This document shows positions 10,663 through 20,440 of a DNA stretch of 50,888 nt, piece by piece. Both the position numbers and the translations under genes were made by a program. Under the pieces are notes generated by a model. The model was not told where the DNA came from. It did not search any database and worked only from the letters and a program-made list of their open reading frames with translations. Every line of letters begins with the position of its first letter. Within the stretch, counting starts at the first letter, position 1. The DNA is from Zancudomyces culisetae (Eukaryota; Kickxellomycota; Harpellomycetes; Harpellales; Legeriomycetaceae). The stretch is from NCBI GenBank assembly GCA_001969505.1, contig LSSK01001062.1:1-50888 (forward strand), written 5' to 3'.

Positions 10663-13315
10663 CTAAACATATTTTGTGCAACACAACTTGTGCCAACAAT
10701 GAGACTAAAAACAATATAACTATTAGCTAATGTCTAGTTCCCTTTTACCTTTTGTATACATTGTGCACAAATGTTTTTGTTACAACTCCTATAAATAGAA
10801 TATTTTAGTTTTTATGATTCACAGTTTTTAGAACACTAACGGTAAAACGTAACAAATACACATTCTCTTGTAATATAAAAGAAAAAAAATAGTGAAAGCA
10901 AGCTGAGGACTTGCTATCATCTTGAATATTACCTGCAGTGTCTCTTTCTCCTATGAAGAATGCCATATGTTTTGTAGCATAGCTGACACGTTGAGTTATC
11001 CTATCATGTATATTACTTGTTAACACTTTTTACTCTACAAATGCTTATCAAAGTAAGCATTTTTTTAAACTTAAATTCTCACATTTGTTGGTTCCAGGCA
11101 GCAACCTTCATGTGAAAGCTTAGTTTCAGAAACAGCTGAACGCCTGAGATCAATCGAACCTGAAGATTTTGACAACTCGCTCTTTCTTGTAATAATAGCT
11201 GTGGAAAGTTCACTAGACCATTCGTTCTTTTCATCACTTGAATCTGTTTTAGATGGTTAATATTTCATTATTATATTATTTCAGTATTAGTTTTTGCTTA
11301 TTTGCAGTAAATTGCGTCAAAGACTCTGCTTGTATCCTGATTTTATACATTTATTCATATATCGATTTCTCAAGATTGTAATTTATATAAAAAGTACCTA
11401 ATTGAAGGGTTATTGGGCTTTTCCCTTTGTACATCAACTCTATGCTCGTTTTGCCTATTTTTTTTACACAATTTTACAAAGTTATTATAATTATAACCTT
11501 TTCTTTCCTTTATAAATACACCCAGAATTTTAAAAGTTGAATAAAAGTATGTACCAGAATCATCTTGCAACACATCTAGATTTTCCAAGTATAGCGCTTT
11601 ACACTCTTGTTCACAGAAAAACAGGCCAGAACTCCTATTTAATACGCATTAATTCAATTTAAGGGTTTCTTTCAGTAGTAGTAACTTTGGATTTCTGTCG
11701 CTAGCAAATAAATAAATAAATAAATAAATAAAAAACAAAATCCTTGAGTGAAGGAACAAAAATGAGTGATATGAGTGAAGGCTTACCGTAAATACATAAG
11801 CATATCAGAGAACAGGTATATATGCCGTTTTTCCATAGTTGATTTAAAACGCTATAGGTATTGTAAAGGTATGAATGTATCTTTGTTGCCAAGTAATCAA
11901 ATTGTATATCGAGATATACTTACTGCATGTATCAATCCCTCTCTGATGAGTTTTCTACCAGGTGCCAGCAAAAACTATTTTATAATTTGAAAGGTCTCTC
12001 AATATGTAAACAAAAATATATATTTTTCTCAATAAATCCGTAAAAACTAGCCAAAAAGGCATAGAGTATATGGTCTTGAGTTAATTTTTAGGACATACCT
12101 CGTTTATTTTCATATTTTTTTGAATGTCGAGGATCTGATGTATCATTTGTTGCTCTCTAATGCTTTCATTTATTGCTTTTGCAACTATAAAGATGAGTTT
12201 AATTGTTGTGAGTATTAATATTTGTTTCTAATACTGCCTACCGTAATAATAAACTCTTAGGTGATACAAATGGGTATTTACCTTTATCTATAACCTCAAA
12301 CGCCCTCTTTGTCTGTATAAAATCAGGATGGTCTTCATCTGTATTAGAGAGTATGTTTTTTAATAGAAGCTTATATCTATTTATGCAGAATTATAAACGT
12401 GAATATATGTTTCCGGTATACCTGTCCATATATGACTTGGATAACTCAAAATTTAGTGAACCAATATATCAATAATCAAAAAAATAATAAATACCTGGGA
12501 ATTCTTTGAACCGGCAAGAGTAGATAGCTCTTAAAACTTAGCCCATTGCACACTCTACTTTTTTCACCTTCCTACATGAACATCAATATATGATGGTTTT
12601 TATCTAGATTTTTATCAGATTAGAATGGAAATGACGTAGAAGAAAATAAACGTACTTCGATAAACGACGCAAAGCGGTCATTTTCCTTGATACACGACTC
12701 GTATCGTTCCAAAGAATAGGTAAAGTGTGACAAGTACATGGTATACATCTTCATAAATGGAAAATACTTTGCACATATGTCACCAACACAGCCCGTATGT
12801 GGGTCCCAAGAATGATTTGAGTTTTCTAATCTTTCTATTAGCTCAGATATGTACTCTTTGCTTAGGCTCGATATACTGAAAAGATCAGAAAACAAAATGT
12901 TTAAGTCTTTTTTTAGTAATATAGGCGAATCCGTAGATAACGCCATTTTTAGAGGGTTGTAGAATATCTATTACACAAGACAGGGGTTGTACGTTAATAA
13001 ATTATCATTAGTTATACAATGTGTGAAAAAATATACATGTTACTGAATAGAGACTTACATTTATGATAACATCGAGCCCTCTGATATATGTTTTTTCTGT
13101 ATTTAGCAGTTCGTAGACCGCATTCATTCTATTTTCAACACGAGAATGCATCTAGCCAAAAATAGAAAAAGCTCGTAAACAACAAATATACATGTGTTTT
13201 ATACTAGCTATAAAATATTATTGTTAGATTATTAACTTATTCGCTTATTAGTATTAGGAAAAAGCATAACAAAAAAATATACCTGCATTGAACACTGAAA
13301 GGCTATAAACTTCAT
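10663..13315 (-). CDS. DH-PH-FYVE Rho/Cdc42 guanine nucleotide exchange factor (Don1/FGD-like), 13 exons
   Basis: Minus-strand exons 13315-13283, 13151-13059, 12967-12656, 12571-12495, 12376-12282, 12184-12099, 11974-11924, 11851-11787, 11634-11522, 11243-11083, 11000-10933, 10789-10750, 10704-10663; 411 aa, every junction in phase. DH domain about residues 15-232: VYELLNTEKTYIRGLDVI, FFPFMKMYTMYLSHFTY-type CR2 (VGDICAKYFPFMKMYTMYL), then SYLLLPVQRIPRYKLLLKNI (CR3) and the closing AINESIRE. PH about 233-362: LLAPGRKLIREGLIHA, RHIYLFSDMLMYL, STFKILDSSDEKNEW. FYVE about 363-411: CQLCYKTYGILHRRKRHCR then SCNKNICAQC. DH-PH would activate a Rho GTPase and FYVE would bind PI3P on endosomes; in Ustilago Don1 this drives Cdc42-dependent septation. 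The last exon's final Cys pair is irregular, so the C-terminus is least certain, and further 5' exons above 13315 are possible. Confidence 0.85.
11039..11062. repeat. Perfect 9-bp inverted repeat inside a GEF intron
   Basis: AAATGCTTA and TAAGCATTT separated by TCAAAG, followed on the plus strand by a T run. It lies within the 82-nt intron 11082-11001 between the PH-ending exon and the first FYVE exon, so it could bring the splice sites together or be chance. Confidence 0.6.
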
Positions 13316-13576
13316 TAATATGGTTTGGTTATTAAAAAAGCTTCTTAGCCCTATTCTTAGTCTCAATCATGACTATTATTTTTTGATTTGAGGATAAGTA
13401 GGTTAATCTTTTGGTTACATTTACAATCCTTAACTTGGAAAAAAAGATTCAAGTCTTTGGACTACAGTAGGCAAAAGTGTCTTGTAGGATAGATAAATAC
13501 AAGATATCAATCCAGTAATTGTTATCAACATGAAAAGTTGTTGCAAGTACAGTTTCTTAATCCTCATACCCAACAA

Positions 13577-13631
13577 AATTCCGACAAAGTTCCAACAAAG
13601 TTCCAACAAAATTCCAACAACGTACCAACAG
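13577..13631 (+). repeat. 11-bp minisatellite, 5 copies
   Basis: Five tandem copies of an 11-nt unit (consensus AGTTCCAACAA) with one to three differences per copy. They sit in a 90-codon plus-strand ORF (13538-13810) without other support; the repeat is not a multiple of three. Confidence 0.75.
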
Positions 13632-14312
13632 ATCTGACACCATGGTGTATTATATCATTTTGTTTATTTCTAGACCTTTTGATTGCTGAAGTTCTGGTTT
13701 TTCTATATAAAATTAACAAACAAATAAAAACAGTTTCAACTTGTAGTTGCCAAATGCTAAGACAAGTTGTTCTTCTAAAACACTATCGTCATGTTTCTCA
13801 TAGTTTTTAGATACTTTAGTACCAAAACATCTTGGGCAAAGTAAAACTTTGACTTTTGGTGGTGAATAAATGTCATTACTTTACAACGCTAACTGATTCA
13901 ATCCAAAAAACTAAAATGACTTGTGCGATAAGTACCAGGTATAAAAGGATATGGTGTAGAATATACACTTTCGTTTCCCCCCTTTTCCGCTTTTCTTTCT
14001 CTTTTTTTCATTTATTTTTCTTTGAAGATAAAACAAACACTAATCGTAAACACCAAGGCTTTGAAAAGGGATAAAGTACATACCTTACTAGCTTACTGTA
14101 TGAAACTGTCTTAAAATTTACCAATAGTGTGTTCGAAATTTTCAGAAATGGGTTTCTAGTTCATGTCAAACATTACAAGCTTGGATTTTTTTTTGGAGTT
14201 TTCGACTATTTTTGGGGAAGAAAGTGTGCGAGAAAGAAAAAGACGCAAATCATTTTGGTATTGGCATACCTTTTTAGTGTGGGGTAGCTTTCCCCTTTGT
14301 TTTTGAGTATTT

Positions 14313-14456
14313 CTACTCCCAAAAATCAAATTTTGACAATAATGAATGTGAGATACGGAAACCTGGAATTGAAGCGAAGAGAACAAACCGGATAAAAATG
14401 ACATTTAATGCTACTTTACCTTCGTTCCGAACAAATTCTAGAGTAATTGTAAGAGC
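14313..14456 (-). CDS. Possible 3' exons of an unidentified gene
   Basis: A minus-strand stretch ending at a GTAAAG donor (exon end 14420; reads LTITLEFVRNE) joins in phase across a 57-nt intron with a pyrimidine-rich CCAG acceptor to an exon at 14362-14313 (reads GFRISHSLLSKFDFWE then TAG). The upstream boundary is unclear, with a CCAG acceptor near 14456. I do not recognise the protein. Confidence 0.3.
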   Translation of the reverse strand, partial: ALTITLEFVRNEGKVALNVIFIRFVLFASIPGFRISHSLLSKFDFWE

Positions 14457-15086
14457 TGGTTTATTTTTATATGACCATTATAAAGGGATGGGTGGGTTTT
14501 ATAAAAAACACCGGTTTGTTCTGCAACTAATAACCATCCAAAGATGTATCAAGTACAGATTATAGAACAGGGATGGATGTTTGGCCATAAGTTGAATTTA
14601 TAATAGCATATTTTCATTAATGCGACAAACATTTGAATTAAATAGTTCTAGTAATTTAACTATTCAAACGGAATCGTATAGAATGTTGAATATGAGGTAG
14701 TAGTAGTAGACCCATAAAGGTTCAGGCTCTTAATGTAATTTTTGAGATAGATGTGTTGACATTCAATCAATTTGTAGTATGCTCAGAAACCAATAAATGT
14801 ATAACACAAGAGGTTTCACATATAGACCTTTGCTTTTTTTTTTGTTTCTGGAGAATAATAATATTGGATATCATAAGACAACGTCTTGTTCGGGATTCGT
14901 TTATTTTGCAGGAATGTGTAAAAAAAAAAACAGTGTAAAATAGTGCACAGTGTAAAATATAAAACGGAATAGGACAGAACATAATAAACAAAATAGTAAA
15001 TCTAAATTGAAAAAGATGGAGAAAGAAAAGAATCACGAATAAGATATATGCGTAGTATATGCTCTGGAAGAGTAGGAAGCTCAGAG

Positions 15087-17087
15087 TCATAACTTTTTGC
15101 AAACATTATTTGCGCTATTAAAGCGTTTTTGAGATCTAGAATATCGCAGACCACAAGCATTGCACAGAGTTTTGTGACCATTAGGGCCACGTCTCCATTC
15201 AGGGCTGCTTGTGACACCGCAATTTTGACACATCTTAATAGCATCCTTTTTATGAATACGAGATTCGCCCATTTTTCCGTTACCCGTTACATAGAAATTC
15301 TTGTATATTCTGGGAGGTAATGGGGATGGGGAGGAATCAAATGAATATGATGTGGCTATAAGATGGTTTGGAGTATGTGTGTAGGACATAGTCGTTCTGA
15401 GGTCTTTTGGTTTGCCATAATTGTACATGTGGTTGTTATCTCTATGCAGAGGTTGGTTTTGTGAACTGAGGTTGTCAACTCCATGGGGATAAACACCATC
15501 ATGCTTAACCGAAGGATCGAGAATGGAATGGTGAGTGGGAGGTAGAGGGGATCTGTATACGATAGGTGGATTTAGCGAAGGAGTGTTTCTGGTTAAAATA
15601 CAATCATCCCGAGTTCCAACTCCTCGAGGATGCAGGCGGGTTTGATCAAAGGGAACAGAGCGAACAGATGTTTGATTATCGCTGACAAAGCCATTTGTAG
15701 TTGCTGGTCTACGCAATTGAGGATAAGGAAAGGCTAAGGAAGGCGTCAGTGGTTTGGGAAAATCGTCCTTAACAAGAGCAGTTGAATATCTATTTTCGGG
15801 AACAGAGAACCTTCTTCCAGCATTTGAACCTTCCATAGAATAAGAGTAAGTAGAGAAGCGCCTTTTAAATTTGGGTTCATCAAGATCTTCGTCTAGTAGT
15901 TGGTTCAGCCCGGGCAATCCCACTCCAGGATGAGTGCTGCCATTTTTTGTATATTGGTTTCTTGCTGATTCGAAATCATCAGTTGCCTGCGGCTCATTCC
16001 ACTTGCTTGAAGACTCAACAGCATCTGGTGTAAAAAACCTTTCAAAATTCCTTTCTTCTAGATATTGTACATTCAGGAACAGCTGAGTACCCCACATAAA
16101 GGCAATTATCTTTACAGGTATTTCCTGACGAAATTTATCAAAAGTGGTGATTGTTGAATTTATTTGTACACTCGAATCAATTCGCTGTTTTAAGATACTG
16201 AACTCTTCTTCTAAATTTGCTGAATAAAGATCCTGAACCTTGGTCCCAATACAGTTTCTTATTGATGTCCTGAAAAAGTTCTCAAAGGTAATCCGAGGGC
16301 AAACCGCTGCAAGTCTTTCGTCAGTTCTTCTGTAAACTTGCAGATTCCTAGAATACATCTGGTCTTTAGGTCTTTCTGTATCTGAAACTATATTTACAAT
16401 CGAAGCCACTTCATTCTTCTTCTCTCTTATACGGTACATTCCATCTTCAACAAAGTTGATATTAGCTAAATCGATATCGCTCATTTCGCCATGCACACAT
16501 CTGCAGTTTGCACCATTACTTTCAAAGTGGCAAAAAACAAGGACAAGGCTTTTTGAAATTAGATACAGGCCTAAGTGCGCTACATTATATTCTCCGAAGC
16601 TGGGACTTGGATAAAAGTCATTTTCTAGTATAGCCCTTACTCTTTTGTTCACATACATTCCTTTTGGATTTACATCTCTATTTATAAAGCTAGATGCTTG
16701 GTACGTGGGATCCTCCGGATGTTGTTCTATTGTGCTTTGTGAAAGTGATCCTCTTCGTTCAAACATATTGTCAATGTTTGCATTCCTAAATGCTATGTTT
16801 GGTTCGGACGACCTTCGGATGTAATTTGTTTCTGCGGGACCGTCGTGATAGGGATTTTTTAACCGACAGGAGATTAGATTTCCTAATATCTGGTCACTTT
16901 CAAAAAAGTCGATCAGGTCTTTGCGGGCTCTGCTCGAATCCTCTGGATGCATATAGTCATATAGTCTGCTGTTTAATACATCCTCGTATTTCTTAAAAGA
17001 GTGATTTAGCTTGACTTCTTCTGGGACAACGCAGAATTTTAAGGATTTTGCCTGGAGGATCGCCCAAAAACAGTTGTCACCTTCCAT
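15087..17087 (-). CDS. PAS-domain GATA zinc-finger transcription factor (white-collar-type finger)
   Basis: Single-exon gene of 666 aa from ATG 17087 (the frame is open 17 codons further, but only from a TTG). The N-terminal region about 1-90 looks like a PAS fold (LKFCVVPEEVKL, YEDVLNSRLYDYMHPEDSSR). A later region around 160-215 is also globular and hydrophobic. The middle is Pro/Ser/Asn-rich. The C-terminal GATA finger at about 620-645 has CQNC, an 18-residue loop with SPEWRRGPNGHKTL, then CNACGLRYSR: the type IVb spacing of WC-1/WC-2 rather than the 17-residue loop of Gln3/Gat1. PAS plus IVb finger is the architecture of white-collar proteins, but I see no flavin LOV signature (GRNCRFLQ-type), so WC-2-like partner or light-independent sensing is more likely than photoreception. 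Only a short basic tail follows the finger. Confidence 0.75.
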   Translation of the reverse strand: MEGDNCFWAILQAKSLKFCVVPEEVKLNHSFKKYEDVLNSRLYDYMHPEDSSRARKDLIDFFESDQILGNLISCRLKNPYHDGPAETNYIRRSSEPNIAFRNANIDNMFERRGSLSQSTIEQHPEDPTYQASSFINRDVNPKGMYVNKRVRAILENDFYPSPSFGEYNVAHLGLYLISKSLVLVFCHFESNGANCRCVHGEMSDIDLANINFVEDGMYRIREKKNEVASIVNIVSDTERPKDQMYSRNLQVYRRTDERLAAVCPRITFENFFRTSIRNCIGTKVQDLYSANLEEEFSILKQRIDSSVQINSTITTFDKFRQEIPVKIIAFMWGTQLFLNVQYLEERNFERFFTPDAVESSSKWNEPQATDDFESARNQYTKNGSTHPGVGLPGLNQLLDEDLDEPKFKRRFSTYSYSMEGSNAGRRFSVPENRYSTALVKDDFPKPLTPSLAFPYPQLRRPATTNGFVSDNQTSVRSVPFDQTRLHPRGVGTRDDCILTRNTPSLNPPIVYRSPLPPTHHSILDPSVKHDGVYPHGVDNLSSQNQPLHRDNNHMYNYGKPKDLRTTMSYTHTPNHLIATSYSFDSSPSPLPPRIYKNFYVTGNGKMGESRIHKKDAIKMCQNCGVTSSPEWRRGPNGHKTLCNACGLRYSRSQKRFNSANNVCKKL

Positions 17088-17504
17088 ATTTTGTTGTTTG
17101 AATGAGTGGTTATATATCTGCTTTCCACGCGTAGCCAAATAAAGATATTTAGCAATGTCTGTTTGAATTTATTACACAGTACAACGATGGTAGGAAATCA
17201 AAAAAAAACAAGATTATTGATTTGAATTTCGCTTTTACTTTGGAACTTCCCTACACTAGTACTTTGATGCTGAGTTTGACCAAGAAGAAAGAGATAAAAA
17301 CAAAACAACGGTATTGATTGATTGCACACAGGTATATATTATAGTATTGGTATTCGAGTGTCTGGAATGCGCCTATCGTTTATGTCTAGTGGCGATCTTA
17401 TTTCTGTATACAAATGCCGTGATTTATATTTGGTGTTGTTTAATGTGACTTGCAAGTAGCTGGTTTATTTTTTTATTTGATTACTTTATGGAAATATATA
17501 TAAG

Positions 17505-17662
17505 ATGGTTTTATTCCAAATCGATTCTGTGATTATAAACGCTTTGAGACGCGGCCTTCGACTTTGTAAGTATTGTCGCTTTCTTTATTTATTTGGCTTT
17601 AATTACCCCCCTCCTTTAATCATCCGATAGTTGTATATCGTCAAGATATCTGTTTTGAATAA
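17505..17662 (+). CDS. Possible tiny two-exon gene, 30 aa
   Basis: ATG 17505 directly follows a TATATATAAG stretch. Exon 17505-17565 (MVLFQIDSVIINALRRGLRL) ends at a perfect GTAAGT; the CCGATAG acceptor gives exon 17631-17662 in phase, ending FVYRQDICFE then TAA. The good donor and phase match support it; the size and lack of a known family argue against. It is divergent from the GATA gene, so it could also be a short ORF on a longer transcript. Confidence 0.3.
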
Positions 17663-18511
17663 GATTAAAATTGTGCGTATTTACTTTGAAGGAGGAACCC
17701 CTTTAAATTGTACACGTTAAAGTTGAAATATAACCTCTTAAACAGTGTGATGCTTATTGTAAAAGCGTTGTATTACGAAACTTTATAAAGGACCAAAAAT
17801 AGGAATAGAATACAGCCGATGATTTTACAAGCTAGGGGCCGAAATACAAAAAAAAATTTTCTCCTTCAGGTTTAGGAATCGTGACTCCCGAGTTAGTCAG
17901 GAACTTGCGAAAATACTGTGTATTGAAATCAATGAAATTTGGAAAACCAACGTGAATTGAACAAATTGGTGAGGAGAAGGGAAGGGAGAAACAAAAAAAA
18001 GTGAATACCTTTTCACGAGAAAAAAAGGTGTGTTTACCTCAACTTTGATTAAAAAATTTGCCGAATTTTTAGTAATAAAGTGCTATCAAATCTCTTAGTC
18101 AATATTGGAAGGAGGATAGGTAGATAAGAAATGTTATGTAAGCATTAGTGTTTGTTAAACAAAAGTGTGAAGCATAATCGTTTTACCCAATAAACGAAAT
18201 GGCCTCGATCAATAATCTACGTGATCTTTTTAAATAAATCCAAGTAGCCAGTAGAAACCTAGTAATCGGTTTTTATAATTATCGTTCACATTTCGCAGTG
18301 TATATTGCCCTAAAACTAATGCAAAGTTGATGTTGTGGATAAACATCAATAGTACGATTTTTAAGATGACAAATAGTCATTCCATTTTATTATTTTGGAT
18401 CAAAAAAGTTAAATTGGGAAAACAAGAAATAAGCGGGTAGGGACAAAGGCAGGGTAAAGGCAAGACAAAGACAGAAATAATAAACGGAAAATATAAAAAG
18501 AGCAATTTTAG

Positions 18512-18965
18512 CAAACTCTACAAAGAGACCAATTGTGAGCCTCTAGATGTGGGTAGGGTTACGTAACGTTTGGCAGCTACCTGCTTGAATAAAATACAAG
18601 TGGTGAGAATACACTATATGCCTGGTTTATAACGACACACATTCCCAATGCTTTTACCTGAATAAAAGTTCACTTTTTGTTGTTTTTCGTGAATTTCCAA
18701 CAGGAAAAGCTGAAAACTTCTTCGGAGATGTTGGAAAATGAAGGCGAGAGGACAGGCAAGCAAATCTGCAAAAAAACATATATTTTTATGCATAAATTGG
18801 AGAAATTGTAATTTGGATCAAGAGCCGATTGATAGACAATCTTCCAGTTTCCCAAATGACCACATTTCGGATCTTCAGAAAGTGGTGCGAAATTTTTGCA
18901 TCTTTTTTTTTGAAACTATTCGTCCAATAAAAGAGTTTTCTTGGGTATCTAGTACACATCAGTGA
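18512..18965 (+). CDS. Possible multi-exon gene, helical protein of unknown family
   Basis: Exons 18512-18534, 18577-18602, 18704-18807 and 18836-18965 join in phase (donors GTGAGC, GTGAGA, GTAATT; acceptors TTTTAG, GGCAG, CAACAG, GATAG). The third exon encodes an amphipathic helix rich in Glu/Lys (EKLKTSSEMLENEGERTGKQ). The last exon reads SDLQKVVRNFCIFFFETI and stops at TGA 18963-18965. The 5' end was not found. I considered a SNARE motif, but the zero-layer residue does not fit. Donors are weaker than in the solid genes here. Confidence 0.3.
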
Positions 18966-19525
18966 ACCAATTTCTGTTAGAAAATTGACCTTGTCAAACA
19001 TATAATAAAAGTATACTGGGTAAATATTTGTGAACTTTGTTCACAAAGCCCATCACATTTAGAAATATTATATTGAACTTTTCGTTGATTATACGCAACA
19101 TAATTTGTTGCACAATCCTGCTCATTATCAATTTACCTGTTTTTAACATGAAATTAAATAATATATTTTAAATTTTTTTTATTAGAATTAGATAATTCAA
19201 AACGATACTCTTTGTAAAAAGTAGCGAATCTGAACGACCATTTGGTGATTATTTTAGCCTTTTTCCTTGTAAAAAGCAATTTGCAAATATAGATTTCTCA
19301 AAAAGCCCTATTGTGTGTGAATAGTGAGTACGTGTTATTTTTATTTCTTTCTCTGTATCAGAATTCCTAATTGATTGGGAAAATCAACTAAATTTAAAAC
19401 ATTGTGCATTTCAAAAGAATCAAAGGCGTACAAAGCTATTAAATCGGTAAAACGCGATCTTTAGCTGCAGTTAGCGTAAAGTTAGGAATGAACGATTAAA
19501 ATCTTAATTTTTTTGTCCCGCACGG

Positions 19526-19699
19526 ATGATTTCCGCGGTAGGAGGTTCTTTTGAACTTTTATATCAGGTATTTGCAGAAACGGATGAAAAACAACATATT
19601 TTAGAACAAAACTATATATCCTGTACTCATGCTATTTGGCCTAAATATTTTACGTGGTATTTATTTTACTGTTTGCGCATATTGTTCGTTATAAGCTAG
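19526..19699 (+). CDS. Small ORF, 57 aa, hydrophobic C-terminus
   Basis: ATG to TAG without intron. An acidic middle (FAETDEKQH) is followed by an aromatic, hydrophobic tail (YFTWYLFYCLRILFVIS) that could span a membrane. Codon use looks ordinary, but there is no known family and no promoter evidence. Confidence 0.25.
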   Translation: MISAVGGSFELLYQVFAETDEKQHILEQNYISCTHAIWPKYFTWYLFYCLRILFVIS

Positions 19700-20440
19700 A
19701 GGTAGCCCCTGAATATTAAAGCAATAAAAAAAAGTGTCCGAATAGATATTGGTTATAATCCACTGTAATGATTCAGCCTCAATCTCGCTAATCCTCGTAT
19801 TTTTTATACACGGTGTCATATGAGCATGAAGCAGGCAGGCTTAACTTGCATTTGGTGTTTTGATCGTATTTCATTAACTTTGTTGCAATACATCCTTCTT
19901 TTTTTTTATGGAGATGGCGATTGCTTGTGCTTTAAAGGAAGATTGTGCGAAGTATCTTTGCGGCTTATTTTTGCTTTTTAATTTAAGATAATGACCTGTA
20001 CTATATAAGCCTGGCAACTTTGCCTTACATGTGCTTTATAGTCTTATATAAACTCAAGCTTTCCACTTAATAGACAAAATTCAGAAAAGTGAGCTAAAAG
20101 TCTTTTTTACTTGAGATTGTGAAACAAAAGTAAATCTTTGCTTCTTTAAACGTCATCGCTCAGAAAAATAATGTCATGAACCTAGAGTTAGGTAAATCTA
20201 GTGCTGGTCTCTGGCCTTTATTATCGAAATCGTGTCTTGAGAACCGGCTGTTTGCATTAAAAAAACGCTAAAATTCCTAATTAGGTTATATTACAATTCA
20301 GTACAAATAGTACCAGAAATTTTTAATGAAAAAAAGGATATTTTTATTTATTGTCAGTAGAAAGGCGAAAAACAAAAAAAAATGCATTGAATGGAGTTCA
20401 TAACAATAAAATATATTAACACCCACGTTATCTCAAGAGC

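Larger units (their letters stand above)
13316..15086. other. Spacer between GEF and GATA factor
   Basis: Contains the 11-bp minisatellite and one possible spliced gene end (14313-14456). The minus-strand ORF 14767-15102 overlaps the 3' end of the GATA gene and has low-complexity composition; I reject it. Further 5' exons of the Rho GEF could lie here but I could not identify any. Confidence 0.4.
17088..20440. other. Long spacer between GATA factor and protease
   Basis: 3.35 kb without a recognised gene. It contains three small candidates, all on the plus strand: a two-exon 30-aa frame (17505-17662), a four-exon frame (18512-18965) and a 57-codon ORF (19526-19699). There is also a perfect 8-bp palindrome with a 3-nt loop at 19028-19046 (TTGTGAAC/GTTCACAA). 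Otherwise AT-rich, with no repeat family seen. The minus-strand ORFs at 18670-19001 overlap the four-exon candidate and are less protein-like. Confidence 0.4.

Noticed and set aside
18704-18807. SNARE motif reading of the helical exon
   Set aside because: Heptads fit partly, but the central zero-layer position is Phe instead of Gln or Arg and no membrane anchor follows.
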